This document shows, piece after piece, positions 35,764-45,745 of a stretch of 64,000 nt of DNA. The DNA comes from Saprospiraceae bacterium. GTDB lineage: Bacteria; Bacteroidota; Bacteroidia; Chitinophagales; Saprospiraceae. The DNA is taken from positions 248,001 to 312,000 of the forward strand of contig JADKBS010000003.1 of NCBI GenBank assembly GCA_016714985.1. The letters are read 5' to 3'. The translations under genes and the position numbers were made by a program. The notes below the pieces were generated by a model, which had not been told where the DNA came from, did not search any database, and saw nothing but the letters and a program-made list of their open reading frames with translations. Position 1 is the first letter of the stretch. Every line of letters starts with the position of its first letter.

Positions 35764-37188
35764 ATGCACGACTCCCGCCTCGTAGAATTGTTGAAAACCC
35801 TCTCGCCGACCGAGCTAAAGGAACTCGGCAGGTGGCTGCGCTCCCCCTTCGCCAACCAGCGGGAAGAGGTCACACGGCTGTTCGACTTGCTCGCCGATAG
35901 GCTTGGCACGACACGGGAGGGCAGCTTGAAAAAGGAAACGGTGTTCAAAAAACTCTTCCCCGGCGAGGCATTCGACGAGAAGCGGTTGGCCTATACCATG
36001 TCCCGGCTGAACCTGGCGGCGCAGTCGTGGCTGGTGTTTGCGGAGCAACAAAGCGGCGGCGAGGCGGCCTATCGGCTGCAATTGGCGAAGGCGCTGCGCA
36101 AACGAGGCTTGGAGCAGCAGTCGGAGCGGGAACTGCGGCTGGCCGAGGCGGCGCTGCTGGCCCAGCCCCATCGTAACGTGGACTTCCACCAACTCAGCCA
36201 CCAACTGCACTTGGAGCGTTACGAGTCCAGTGCCAGCCGACAGCGCACCGCTGCCCGCAGCTTTCAGGAGTGGTCGGACGAGGAGACCATCGTCTTTGCC
36301 GCCAAAAAACTGAGCCAAGCCTGCACGGCACTCGTACACAAGGCCGTGTCGGAGGCGAACCTGCGCATTGACCTGCTGGAGGAGCTGCTGGCCTTCGTGG
36401 AGCAGCGGCAATTGGTGGCCGTACCAGCCGTCGGCATCTACTACCTCGGCTACAAGGCCATGACGGAAGGGGATTCGAGGGCGTGGTTCGGGCAGTTGCG
36501 GGAGGCGATGCGGGCCTATTCGGGGCAGTTCCCGAAGGCGGAAATGCGGGATGTGACCATGCTCGCCGTCAACTGCTGCATCCGGCAGATAAACACCCGG
36601 CGGGAGGTCGGGGAACAGGCGTTTTGGCTGGGTCAGGTTTTTGAGATTTACAAGGAAGGACTTGACAATCAGGTGTTTATCGAAAACGGCGTGCTATCCC
36701 GTTTTACCTATAAAAACATCGCCAACGCTGGCCTCGGCCTCAAGGCGTTCGATTGGGTGGAGGCGTTTTTGACCCAATACAAGGACGCCCTCGAACCCCG
36801 CCACCGGGAGGGCGCCTACCTCTTCAACCTCGCATCGCTCTACTTCCGCAAGCCCGACTACGACCGTGCGCTCGACCTGCTCACCCGTGCCGAGTTCGAC
36901 GATGTGCTGCACAACCTCGACGCCCGCCGGATGCTCCTGCGCATCTACTACGACCTCGGCGAGTTCGCTGCTTTGGACTCGCTGCTGGACAGTTTCGCCA
37001 TCTTCCTCCGAAGGCGCAAAGACGTGGGCTACCTCCGCCAGAACTACCTGAACCTCATCCGTTTCACCAAAAAACTGCTGCAAACGCCTGCTAACGAAAA
37101 GGAGGCAAGGGCCAAATTGCGCAAGGAAATCGACGAAGCAAAGGCCGTGGCGGAAAGGGAGTGGCTGTTGGGGAAATTGGGAAATTAG
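35764..37188 (+). CDS. Uncharacterised ~470-aa helical protein (paralogue 1)
   Basis: 474 residues, not recognised as any named family. It begins SRLVELLKTLSPTELKELGRWLRSPF, a helix-rich start, has no signal peptide and shows TPR-like helical pairs in the second half (YLFNLASLYFRKPDYDRALDLL, LDARRMLLRIYYDLGEFAALDSLL). A second copy is at 41062-42480, and both pair with a T9SS protein gene on the other strand. The conserved core HKAVSEANLR / CCIRQINTRREVGEQAFWLGQVFEIYKEGLDNQ is the most similar part. Likely cytoplasmic scaffold or regulator (inference only). The last residues (GKLGN) are encoded by the left arm of the following inverted repeat. Confidence 0.8.
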   Translation: MHDSRLVELLKTLSPTELKELGRWLRSPFANQREEVTRLFDLLADRLGTTREGSLKKETVFKKLFPGEAFDEKRLAYTMSRLNLAAQSWLVFAEQQSGGEAAYRLQLAKALRKRGLEQQSERELRLAEAALLAQPHRNVDFHQLSHQLHLERYESSASRQRTAARSFQEWSDEETIVFAAKKLSQACTALVHKAVSEANLRIDLLEELLAFVEQRQLVAVPAVGIYYLGYKAMTEGDSRAWFGQLREAMRAYSGQFPKAEMRDVTMLAVNCCIRQINTRREVGEQAFWLGQVFEIYKEGLDNQVFIENGVLSRFTYKNIANAGLGLKAFDWVEAFLTQYKDALEPRHREGAYLFNLASLYFRKPDYDRALDLLTRAEFDDVLHNLDARRMLLRIYYDLGEFAALDSLLDSFAIFLRRRKDVGYLRQNYLNLIRFTKKLLQTPANEKEARAKLRKEIDEAKAVAEREWLLGKLGN

Positions 37189-37245
37189 AAATTGAGAAAT
37201 TATATGGCGTCTCCTAATTTCTCAATTTCTAATTTCCCAATTTCC
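37172..37245. terminator. Perfect 31-bp inverted repeat built of AATTTCCC/AATTTCTC words
   Basis: Arms 37172-37202 and 37215-37245 are exact complements with a 12-nt loop. The left arm encodes the C-terminus and stop of the 474-aa protein, and the right arm ends 5 bp before the stop of the convergent T9SS gene. It probably acts as a bidirectional terminator and belongs to the word-repeat class. Confidence 0.8.
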
Positions 37246-37249
37246 ACCG

Positions 37250-40061
37250 TCACCTCACCATCAGCTTCCCGCTCCCCACCCGTTCCCCGTTCCTATCAAT
37301 TTGGAAAAAATACAGGCCAGGGTTCAGCTCGTCCCGCTGGAACTCGAAGCCCGTGCCTTGGGTCGTTTGCTGCCGCAATACCTTCCCGGAAACATCCGTC
37401 AGCACCAAGTTCAGCGGCCCCGGCTCGATGCCCTCCACTTGCAGCAGGGCGCTGTCTGTCAAGGGGTTGGGCACCACTTTCACCCTTGTTTTTTGTTGAA
37501 AAACGGGAGGCTCGGTTCCCACCAAAGTCCACGGGTTCACTTGCCCGATGCGGTGGCGGTAGGTGTTGGTCTGGATGGGCGCATTGAAGTCAAAATAAAT
37601 CAATGCCGTGTTGGCGATGACGTCGCCGTGCCCCAGCCCCGGCACCTGCGAGGCCCGGAAGCGCACAAAGCCGTGCGAGGCAGGTTCGTTCACGTTGGAA
37701 TCCGGCAGCATGATGTCGTCAAAAGTGAAGGTCAGCCAGCCCTCTGGTGTCACGCCGTAGGTGTAGGGGTGGCTGCTGGCGCCAGGGCGGATGCTGGCGA
37801 GGTCGAGTTCCGGCGGCAGCACATCCACGATGAGGACCTTGAAGGCAGTGTCAGTGCCCGTGTTTTGAAAACGAATCAAATACTCCAAGTCTTGCCCCGG
37901 CTCGATGAGGTGCTCCTCGCCGAGGCCAGCGGGGAAATCCCTGCTTGTCGTTGGGGTCATAGCTGCCGATATTGGCTTGGCAGTCCAGGTCGGTGAAGGG
38001 GTCGGGGTCGTCGTCGAAGGCCCACTGCGTGAAGAGGCCGAGGCTCATCCAGCCGCCGCAGCCCTCGATGGTGGCCCCGGTGCTGGCGAAGCCGCTGGGG
38101 TGGCCCGCCGCCTGCTGCGCTTCAAGCCGGAGGGTGCTGCCGTTGGCGGGCAGGGTGACGGTGGTGGACTGGCCGGGCAAGAGCTGGAACTCCTCGGAGA
38201 GCAGCACGATTTGATCCTCGATGATGATGTAGCCGAGCGGGGCGGGCATCGTGCCCGTGCCCACGTTTGTGAGGGTGAACACGACATTATCGCCATTGCA
38301 GGATACTTCGGTTTCGATGCTGCTGCCGTCCCAGAGCGGGTCGGGCGGCAGGCAGAGCGAGTCGGGGGAGATGTGTGCCGAAGTGCAGTGCGTTTGTCCC
38401 AGCACCGTCGAGTCGCAGTCGAGGTAAGCCGTGATTTGGAAGCTGCCGCAATCGTTGACTGCGACATCTCCCAAATCGAAAGCGAGCACGTTTCCGTTTT
38501 GCGATGCAAGTGGGAGCGTGGATGAAACGTAGGTAAAATAGGGGTCGAGCGTGACCTCCACGGTGGCGTCCTCGGCGGCGATGGTGCCGTCGTTGCCGTA
38601 GTGGACGTAGTAGTTGTTGTCGAAACAGCGGCGCAGGAACGGTGCGCTGATATCCACGGTCAGGTAGGGGCAATCCACGGCGGCATGGGCGGGGAAGTCG
38701 AGGGAGAGCGTGTCGTAGAACTCGGTGACGGCGACTTGGTAGGGGCTGTTGCAGACCTCCCAGTACGGCCCTGGCGGTGCGACGGTGACGGTGTAGCTAC
38801 CCGTGTCAACTGGCAGGGTGAAGTTGCCGAGTTGGTCTGTTAGGGTTGCAAATGATTGATTTCCAATAGCCTGAACGAGCCAGCCAGCTAGGCCGGGTTC
38901 GGTGGGGTCGGGGAGGCAGTCGGATTGGGGGTCTTGGTGGAGGGTGCCGGTGATTGCAGCGTTAAAAACGACGCCTAGCGGGTTAGCTTTTATTAGCAGA
39001 AGACCTGCTTTTTCTCCTATTAAATTATATTTTACCCCTGAGACTACAATACTTTCATCCGGGTTCAACAACAACCCTCCTCCTTTTTCACTTAATTCCG
39101 GATTTCCATATTGCCTCTCCCAAAGGATGTCACCTGCCCCGCTTAATTTTGTTAAGTGGACATCACTGGAGGTTACGCCACCTGACACCACAAAACTGCC
39201 ATTGGGGGTCATTTTTACATCCGTAGCGTGGAAAGATAGCGACTTAGACCATTGAATATTCCCTACGCTATCATGAACTCCTGCTACACCCGTACTTAGT
39301 ATGAAATACTTTCCATTAGCTATTGGGAGAACTTTCTCAGCATTAACAATTGATGGTATTTTAGTGATTAAATCTCCATTAATAGGATTTAACTGAAAGA
39401 GAAAATATTCTTTTACTTGATTAACGAATTCACTGTTGCCTAATGCGACTATGCTACCTTCTTGGGTTACTTGAACGTCAGTAAATCCACCTAAGCTATT
39501 TGTCTCGTAAAGTTTTTGCCAAACTACATTTCCAAATTCGTCTATTTTAATTGCAAACTTATGCCCTGAACTGCTATTTAATACCTCACCCACCATGATA
39601 TAACCTCCTTCTGGCAATGCTGTAATGGCATAAGCAACAGGGTCTCCAACAAGGTCATATATGTTTGCCCATAGTTGATTTCCATTTTCATCGTATTTTG
39701 AAACATGGATAGGATTAGTTGTATGTCCATGTCCTAAAACTGCAAAACCACCTCCATTTGCTTGAACTATATCTGCGGCCCATCCATCGTTTACGTGTAG
39801 CGTATTCCTTTTCCAAAGTAGGGTGCCATCGGTGTCCACCTTGACCAACACCACCGAGTCAGGTGAAAAATTGTCTTCCGCATAATGGAATCCAAGAATC
39901 AAGTATTTACCATCAGCGGTATTCACCAATATAGGCATATCGGAAAGAGAAGCTGCCCCTAACGGTTCATTTTCACCGTACACCCTCATCCACCCCTGCC
40001 CCCACGCCCCCACCGCACATACCATTGCCACCATCACCAACCAAATTTTCATCGCTTTCAT
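37250..40061 (-). CDS. Secreted protein with T9SS type A sorting domain (paralogue 2, frameshifted)
   Basis: Same layout as paralogue 1: signal peptide (start chosen at ATG 40061, MKAMKIWLVMVAMVCAVGA), AT-rich variable N-terminal propeller region (GGFAVLGHGHTT, LPEGGYIMVGEV), then a GC-rich C-terminal ~560 residues almost identical to paralogue 1 and ending GKLMVR. The frame breaks at DPNDKQGFP: this copy has GGGG at 37931-37934 where paralogue 1 has GGG, so a single extra base separates the two halves. Removing it restores a ~936-residue protein. The two genes differ mainly in the N-terminal half, so they should recognise different targets but use the same export and anchoring part. Confidence 0.85.
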
Positions 40062-40193
40062 CCCCTGCATTTTTAAAAGATTGAAGTAAAAAACGTGCTT
40101 TTTCATGTCCCGTGAATTTTAGGTTTCGAGCCGTGCGGCCCAGCGGTTCCGAACCCTATCAGGGTTGTAGCCGGGCCGACGGACTGAATGGTA

Positions 40194-40225
40194 CAAAAGT
40201 GCTGCGGCGGGCGGTGGCGTGCAAG
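40194..40225 (-). promoter_or_regulatory. Promoter of T9SS paralogue 2
   Basis: Minus strand TTG (40224-40222), a 20-bp spacer and CACTTTTG (40201-40194), conserved with the promoter at 35629-35660. Confidence 0.6.
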
Positions 40226-40339
40226 GACAGTTTTAGTCAATTTTCAAAATTATTTTACAATAGAACTATCATAAAAAATTGGTTTCCAAATATTTATGAA
40301 ATTGTTTACCAAAAATTATTAGCAATTTCGATTAGAAAC

Positions 40340-40370
40340 TTTCGTAAAACACAAACAGTTAGTAGATTTG
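40340..40370 (+). promoter_or_regulatory. Promoter of the toxin-antitoxin pair
   Basis: TTTC (40340-40343), a 19-bp spacer and TAGATTTG (40363-40370). The ATG at 40387 follows 16 bp later, so the leader is very short. Confidence 0.65.
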
Positions 40371-40386
40371 TAAAAAATCAGCCACC

Positions 40387-40635
40387 ATGAAAAAATCGAG
40401 CAAAATCACCGACTTCGTACACCGTGACCCGGAAATCATGGGCGGGACGCCCGTTTTCAAGGGGACGAGGGTGCCCGTGCAGGCGCTTTTCGATTACTTG
40501 AAGGGTAGCACAATAGCGGAGTTCAAGATTGGTTATCCGCACGTAACGGATGCCCAAATCAACGCCGTACTTGAATTCTCACAGAAGAATCTAATCAAGA
40601 ACCTGCCCCTACCCGCTTATGAAAACGCTGCTTGA
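40387..40635 (+). CDS. DUF433 domain antitoxin
   Basis: 82 residues. VHRDPEIMGGTPVFKGTRVPVQALFDYLKGSTIAEFKIGYP is the full DUF433 signature (VapB45-like, helix-turn-helix-containing). In TA pairs it neutralises the DUF5615 PIN-like toxin and is expected to repress its own promoter. Its 3' end overlaps the next gene by 17 bp, the tight coupling typical of such pairs. It lies between T9SS paralogue 2 and the second ~470-aa gene, a position without a counterpart in the first copy of the duplicated unit. Confidence 0.9.
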   Translation: MKKSSKITDFVHRDPEIMGGTPVFKGTRVPVQALFDYLKGSTIAEFKIGYPHVTDAQINAVLEFSQKNLIKNLPLPAYENAA

Positions 40636-41020
40636 CGAGCATGTTGATATCCGCTTCAAGTCGGCCTTGGCAGGAATAGAAATCTTCACGGTTAGGGAAA
40701 TGGGCTGGCTCGGCTCGAAAAACGGCGTTCTGAGGGCAAAGATGGAAGCAGAAGGCTTCAAGGCCCTCGTTACTGCTGACAAAAACATGCCTTTTCAGCA
40801 AAACTTGACCACTTTGAACTTCGCCATTGTAATCATGGACACGCCATCCCTTCTGTTTGAATACCAAGAACGGTTCCTCCCGAAAATCCAGCAATTCCTC
40901 GCTGCCGAACATGACCCGTTGCCCAAAATCGTCCATGTCACCGTGAAGGGCATCAGCAAAGGCAGCAAAATAGACCAGTTTCAAAAGCTGGTGCCGCCCC
41001 AAGATTTTCTCTTGCTGTGA
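40619..41020 (+). CDS. DUF5615 PIN-like toxin
   Basis: 133 residues. MKTLLDEHVDIRFKSAL is the characteristic start (catalytic Asp in LLDE), and ALVTADKNMPFQQNL supplies the second acidic site (TADKN). These VapC45/Mut7-C-like PIN proteins are predicted ribonucleases. The C-terminal ~45 residues (HVTVKGISKGSKIDQFQKLV) extend beyond the core domain. The start is the ATG overlapping the antitoxin gene. It forms a two-gene operon with the DUF433 gene. Confidence 0.88.
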   Translation: MKTLLDEHVDIRFKSALAGIEIFTVREMGWLGSKNGVLRAKMEAEGFKALVTADKNMPFQQNLTTLNFAIVIMDTPSLLFEYQERFLPKIQQFLAAEHDPLPKIVHVTVKGISKGSKIDQFQKLVPPQDFLLL

Positions 41021-41061
41021 AGCATTGCCCCCAATCGTAAATCGTCATTCCAAAATCGTAA

Positions 41062-42480
41062 ATGCAAAACTCCCGACTCCTCGAACTCCTTCGCACCTTC
41101 TCCCCCACCGAACTCACCGCCTTCGGCAAATACCTCCGTTCGCCCTACCACAACCTGCGGGAAGACGTGACACTGCTCTTCGACTATTTTTTTGAAAAAA
41201 AGGAGAGCAAGAAAGCCAGCGTTTTTGAAAAGGAAAATGTGTTCAAAGCTATCTTCCCTTCGGAAATATTTGAGGAGAAACGGCTGTCCTACACCATCTC
41301 CTTCCTGCACCAGTTGGCGCAAAACTTCTTGGTAATCAACGAATTGGAAACGGAAAACGACGCTGCCTTCCAGCTGCGGCTGGCCAAGTCGCTGCGGCAG
41401 CGGGGGCTGGAGCAGCACTACGAAACGACGCTGAAAAAGGCCGAGGACGCCCTCGAAGCCCAGCCGCACCGCCACCTCGACTACCACCACCTCAGCCACC
41501 TGCTGCACCTGGAGCGCTACGAATCGGGGGCCAGGGAGCGGCGCACCGCCAGCCGCCACTTTCAGGAACTGGCCGATGCGGCTGACCTGTTTTTCATCGC
41601 CAACAAACTGCGACAAAGCTGCACGGTGCTGATGCACAAGGCCGTGTCGGAAGCCAATCTGCGGCTGGAACTGCTGGACGAGGTGCTGGCGCAGGTGGAG
41701 CGCCAAAACCTGACCCAAGTGCCAGCGGTGGGCGTCTGGTACTTCGGCTACCGTGCGCTGTCGGAGGCGGAGCCGAGGGCGTGGTTTGGGCAATTGCGGG
41801 AGGCGATGCGGATGTACGTCGGGCAGTTCCCTAAGGCGGAGCTGCGGGAGGTGAGCACCCTCGCCGTCAACTGTTGCATCCGGCAGATAAACACCCGACG
41901 GGAGGCGGGGGAACAGGCTTTTTGGCTGGGGCAGGTCTTTGAAATCTACAAGGAAGGGCTTGACAACCAGGTGTTTATAGAAAACGGCGCACTCTCTCGT
42001 TTCACCTACAACAACATCGCCAACGCCGGGCTGGGCCTCAAGGCGTTCGATTGGGTGGAGGGATTTTTGGCGCAGTACAAAGACCTGCTGGAACCCCGCC
42101 ACCGGGAGACGGCCTACCTCTTCAACCTTGCCTCGCTGCACTTCCGCAAGCCCGACTACGACCGGGCGCTGGAACTCCTCACCAAGGCCGAGTTCGACGA
42201 TGTGCTGCACAACCTCGACGCCCGCCGGATGCTCCTGCGCATCTATTTCGACCTCGGCGAAGTGGCGGCGCTGGACTCGCTGCTCGATAGCTTTGCCATC
42301 TTCCTGCGCCGCCGGCGGGACGTGGGCTACCTCCGCCAGCACTACCTGAACCTCATCCGTTTCACCAGAAAGCTGCTACAAACGCCTACCTCGGAGCGCA
42401 TGGCACGGGAGAAATTGCGAAGCGAGATAGGCGAGTGCAAGGCGCTGGCGGAAAGGGAGTGGTTGTTGGGGAGGGTGTGA
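41062..42480 (+). CDS. Uncharacterised ~470-aa helical protein (paralogue 2)
   Basis: 472 residues, clearly homologous to 35764-37188 along its whole length (SRLLELLRTFSPTELTAFGKYLRSPY start; CCIRQINTRREAGEQAFWLG; LDARRMLLRIYFDLGEVAAL). No signal peptide or membrane span; rich in paired helices. It lies 41 bp after the toxin gene, so it may be read from the TA promoter; the promoter seen before paralogue 1 is not found here. AATCGT words (41034-41060) fill the spacer. Function unknown; the repeated pairing with a T9SS surface protein suggests a shared task. Confidence 0.8.
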   Translation: MQNSRLLELLRTFSPTELTAFGKYLRSPYHNLREDVTLLFDYFFEKKESKKASVFEKENVFKAIFPSEIFEEKRLSYTISFLHQLAQNFLVINELETENDAAFQLRLAKSLRQRGLEQHYETTLKKAEDALEAQPHRHLDYHHLSHLLHLERYESGARERRTASRHFQELADAADLFFIANKLRQSCTVLMHKAVSEANLRLELLDEVLAQVERQNLTQVPAVGVWYFGYRALSEAEPRAWFGQLREAMRMYVGQFPKAELREVSTLAVNCCIRQINTRREAGEQAFWLGQVFEIYKEGLDNQVFIENGALSRFTYNNIANAGLGLKAFDWVEGFLAQYKDLLEPRHRETAYLFNLASLHFRKPDYDRALELLTKAEFDDVLHNLDARRMLLRIYFDLGEVAALDSLLDSFAIFLRRRRDVGYLRQHYLNLIRFTRKLLQTPTSERMAREKLRSEIGECKALAEREWLLGRV

Positions 42481-42522
42481 CACAGACTGGCATCCCACAT
42501 TACTTCCGTGCCATATTTTTTG

Positions 42523-42530
42523 TACCTTTG
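42523..42530 (+). promoter_or_regulatory. -7 element before the Uma2 gene
   Basis: TACCTTTG; no convincing -33. A start site near 42537 suits the ATG at 42559. Confidence 0.5.
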
Positions 42531-42558
42531 TTATCCTAAACCACAACAATCAGTAACG

Positions 42559-43198
42559 ATGCGAGCAATAGCAAAACCTGATTTGAGGGGTCCGTTTTGC
42601 ACCTTCGAGGAAGTTTGAAGACCCTACTGGTGAAAAGTACGAGTACATCGGCGGGCGGATGGTGCGCTTGCCAGAGGCCACCATCGAGCATGGTAGGTTG
42701 ATTTCCAATTCCAATGCTGCCATTAGCCATGCGCTTCGCAAAAAGCGCAAAAAATGCTGGGCATCGGCGGGTAGCCAAAAGGTCTTTTTTGAGGACTTTG
42801 GCGATGGCGGCATCCCCGACGTGTTGGTGGTATGCGGCAAACCCGTTTTTAAGCCTTTGAGCAATGACGTAATCATTAACCCGACGCTTGTCGTGGAGGT
42901 GCTATCGCCTTCCACCGAGGATTATGACAGAGGTGGCAAGTTCGCCCGGTACAGGTCGCTTGCCTCTTTTCAAGAATACGTGCTCATTTCCCAAGATGCC
43001 TGCAAAGTGGAGGTCTGGTTTAGGTTGGAGGAGAACGTCTGGCGCATATCCCGCTTCGAGGGGCTGGAAGCCGTGATGAAGCTGGATTCCATCGGCCTTG
43101 AAATACCGCTTTCGGAGCTTTACGCTGGCATGGAGGAGTTGGCGATAAAACAAACCAAGAAGCCATCCAAACAGCGAAGGAAAGCACAGGACAACTGA
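42559..43198 (+). CDS. Uma2 family endonuclease-like protein (frameshifted)
   Basis: The product reads as DUF820/Uma2, a PD-(D/E)XK-fold family of unknown function: GEKYEYIGGRMVRLPEATIEH, then FGDGGIPDVLVVCG (acidic site), NPTLVVEVLSPSTEDYDRGGKF (catalytic E-x-hydrophobic motif) and YVLISQDACKVEVWFR. The ATG at 42559 opens MRAIAKPDLRGPFCTFEEV and meets TGA at 42616, while the rest of the protein lies in another frame that is open from 42587. A one-base change between 42605 and 42618 fuses them into ~212 residues, the usual length. The ATG at 42659 would drop the conserved TFEE...EKYEYI start. Solitary gene, as common for this family. Confidence 0.75.
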
Positions 43199-43242
43199 TG
43201 CCCAACAGTACCATTTTTTGGGACAAACTATGAGATAAGCAC

Positions 43243-45723
43243 ATGACTTTCCAATCCAACCCTCAACTCGAACTTGCCTTCGACTATGTTCGCAACACGA
43301 ACAAGAACATCTTCCTGACCGGGAAGGCGGGCACTGGCAAGACCACCTTCCTGCACCAACTCAAGACCGAAGGCCACAAGCGCATGGTCATCGTGGCACC
43401 CACCGGGGTGGCCGCCATCAATGCCGGGGGCATGACCATCCACTCGTTCTTCCAACTGCCGTTCGGGTTGCACCTGCCCGGCGCCAGCCGCAGCGAGGCC
43501 AACCAGCAGCGGCGCTTTTCGGGGCAAAAAATCAGCCTCATGCGCAGCATAGACCTGCTGGTGATTGATGAAATCAGCATGGTGCGGGCCGACCTCCTCG
43601 ACGCCATTGACGAGGTGCTGCGCCGCTACCGTGACCACGCCCGGCCCTTCGGCGGCGTGCAGTTGCTCATGATTGGCGACCTGCACCAGCTCCCGCCCGT
43701 GGTGAAGCAGGACGAGTGGGACCTGTTGCGCCAGCACTACGACACGCCCTATTTTTTCGGCAGTTTGGAGCTGCGCAAAACCGACCCCGTCAGCATCGAG
43801 CTGAAGCATATCTACCGCCAGAGCGACGAGCATTTCATCCACCTGCTGAACAAGGTGCGGGACAATAGAATGGACGACGAGGTGATGGAGACCCTCAACA
43901 GCCGCTACATCCCCAATTTCGCCCCAAAAGAAGAGGACGCCTACATCACCCTCACGGCCACCAATGCCGTGGCGCACGACATCAACGCCACCCGGTTGGC
44001 TGCCCTGCCGGGCACTTTGCACCTGTTCAAGGCAAAAATCGTGGACGATTTTCCGCAATTCAGCTACCCGACGGACGAGACGCTGGAGTTCAAAATCGGG
44101 GCGCAGGTCATGTTCGTGAAGAACGACATCCAGCCAGAGAAGCGGTTTTACAATGGAAAAATAGGGCAGGTAACGGAGTTCGCCGACGGCGAAATCCATG
44201 TGCGCTGCCCCAATGAGCCGCAGGACATCATCGTGACGCCCGTGGAATGGCAGAACGTGAAGTACAGCCTCAACGAAAAGACGAAGGAGGTGGAGGAGCA
44301 ACTCTTGGGCACCTTCACGCAGTACCCGCTCAAATTGGCCTGGGCCATCACCATCCACAAGAGCCAGGGCCTCACCTTCGAGCGGGCCATCATTGACGCA
44401 CAGGCGGCCTTTGCGCATGGGCAGGTCTATGTGGCGCTGAGCCGCTGCAAGAGCTTTGAGGGCATCGTGCTGCGCACAAAAATCGGCTGGTCGGCGGTGA
44501 AAACGGACTCGGTGGTGAAGAACTACACCGAGGAGGCCGAGCGCAACGCCCCCAACGAGGCGCAACTGCAACAGGCCAAACGGGAGTACCAGCAGTCGCT
44601 CGTGGCGGAGCTTTTTTCTTTTAAAACGGCCAAACGCTACTTCGACCAACTGACCCGTACCTACAAGGAGCACGAGAACACGCTGGGCACACCTGCCTTC
44701 CTGCAACTTCGGGGGCTGGCCGACAAAGCCAGGGCCGAGGTCTTCGAGATGGCGGAAAAGTTCGGTCCGTCATTGGCCCATTATTTTGCGCAGCAGCAAA
44801 TGCCGGAGGCCAACGAGGCACTGCAAGAACGCCTGAAAAAGGCGGGTAACTATTTCGTGGAGAAAATCGGCGAGCTGCTGCCGGAGGCCAAGGCCATCCC
44901 CACGCTGACCGACAACAAGGCGGTGAAAAAGCAGGCCGTGGAGCAGTTGGAGGCGCTGCAAAAAGAGCTTTTCATCAAAAACGCCTGCTTCGCAAAATGC
45001 TTGGACGGCTTCTCGGCCACCGCCTACGTGCGCACCAAGGCCGATTCGGAACTCGATTTTGCGAAGCAAAAAGCCAACACCACGGCCAGCCCAAGCAGCA
45101 GCGCCCCAAGGGACGTGCCACACCCCGCCCTGTTCAACCTGCTGATGCGCTGGCGGGACGAAACCGCCGCCGACAACGGTGTGGAAGGCTGGGGCGTGCT
45201 GCCCACCAGCGCCGTGCGGGAGCTGGTGACCTACCTGCCCACGGACACCGCCAACCTCCGCCGCATCAAGGGCATCGGGGAGGTGAAAGTGAAAATGTTC
45301 GGAGCGGCCATCGTTGACATCATTGAAAAATACTGCACCGAAAAGCACATCACCGTGAACCTGCTCGCCAGCGCAGCACCTCCAAAACCGCCCAAGCCCG
45401 ACACCCGCCGCCTCAGCCTCGACATGCTGAAAGCGGGCAAAACCATTGACCAGATTGCCTTGGAACGGGGCTTTGTGCGGGGCACTATTGAATCGCACCT
45501 GACGCAGTTCATCAGTGCTGGCGAACTGGACATCCACGCCGTGCTGCCCAAGGAACAGGTGGCCGAAATCAGCGATTTTTTTATCTTGTACCAGTCAACC
45601 GGGACGACGGAGGCGAAGGAGCATTTTGGGGATAAATATGATTATGGGGTGTTAAGGATGGTGCTGACGCATTTGAAGCGGAATGGGGATGTGGCGAGTG
45701 GGGGTGGGGATTTGCCACTTTAA
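43243..45723 (+). CDS. Pif1-like helicase with HRDC and C-terminal HTH_40 domains
   Basis: 826 residues. Walker A GKAGTGKTT (27-35), APTGVAAINAGGMTIHSFF, Walker B LLVIDEISM (about 105-113), GDLHQLPPV, and AWAITIHKSQGLTFERAIID with YVALSRCKSFEGIVL near residue 400 define a Pif1/RecD-type superfamily 1B 5'-3' helicase. Residues about 627-705 (RIKGIGEVKVKMFG) form an HRDC domain, and about 725-800 (SLDMLKAGKTIDQIALERGF) an HTH_40 domain. This domain set is standard for Bacteroidota housekeeping Pif1 homologues, which unwind G-quadruplex or fork DNA. GC-rich like the core genome. Confidence 0.92.
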   Translation: MTFQSNPQLELAFDYVRNTNKNIFLTGKAGTGKTTFLHQLKTEGHKRMVIVAPTGVAAINAGGMTIHSFFQLPFGLHLPGASRSEANQQRRFSGQKISLMRSIDLLVIDEISMVRADLLDAIDEVLRRYRDHARPFGGVQLLMIGDLHQLPPVVKQDEWDLLRQHYDTPYFFGSLELRKTDPVSIELKHIYRQSDEHFIHLLNKVRDNRMDDEVMETLNSRYIPNFAPKEEDAYITLTATNAVAHDINATRLAALPGTLHLFKAKIVDDFPQFSYPTDETLEFKIGAQVMFVKNDIQPEKRFYNGKIGQVTEFADGEIHVRCPNEPQDIIVTPVEWQNVKYSLNEKTKEVEEQLLGTFTQYPLKLAWAITIHKSQGLTFERAIIDAQAAFAHGQVYVALSRCKSFEGIVLRTKIGWSAVKTDSVVKNYTEEAERNAPNEAQLQQAKREYQQSLVAELFSFKTAKRYFDQLTRTYKEHENTLGTPAFLQLRGLADKARAEVFEMAEKFGPSLAHYFAQQQMPEANEALQERLKKAGNYFVEKIGELLPEAKAIPTLTDNKAVKKQAVEQLEALQKELFIKNACFAKCLDGFSATAYVRTKADSELDFAKQKANTTASPSSSAPRDVPHPALFNLLMRWRDETAADNGVEGWGVLPTSAVRELVTYLPTDTANLRRIKGIGEVKVKMFGAAIVDIIEKYCTEKHITVNLLASAAPPKPPKPDTRRLSLDMLKAGKTIDQIALERGFVRGTIESHLTQFISAGELDIHAVLPKEQVAEISDFFILYQSTGTTEAKEHFGDKYDYGVLRMVLTHLKRNGDVASGGGDLPL

Positions 45724-45745
45724 AGAAAGGAGGTGGCCTTGACCC

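Noticed and set aside
40981..42342. 453-codon open frame antisense to the ~470-aa gene
   Set aside because: Shadow; the plus-strand paralogue pair is conserved and the antisense product is not.
43228..44706. 492-codon open frame antisense to the Pif1-like helicase
   Set aside because: Shadow of a gene with all helicase motifs.
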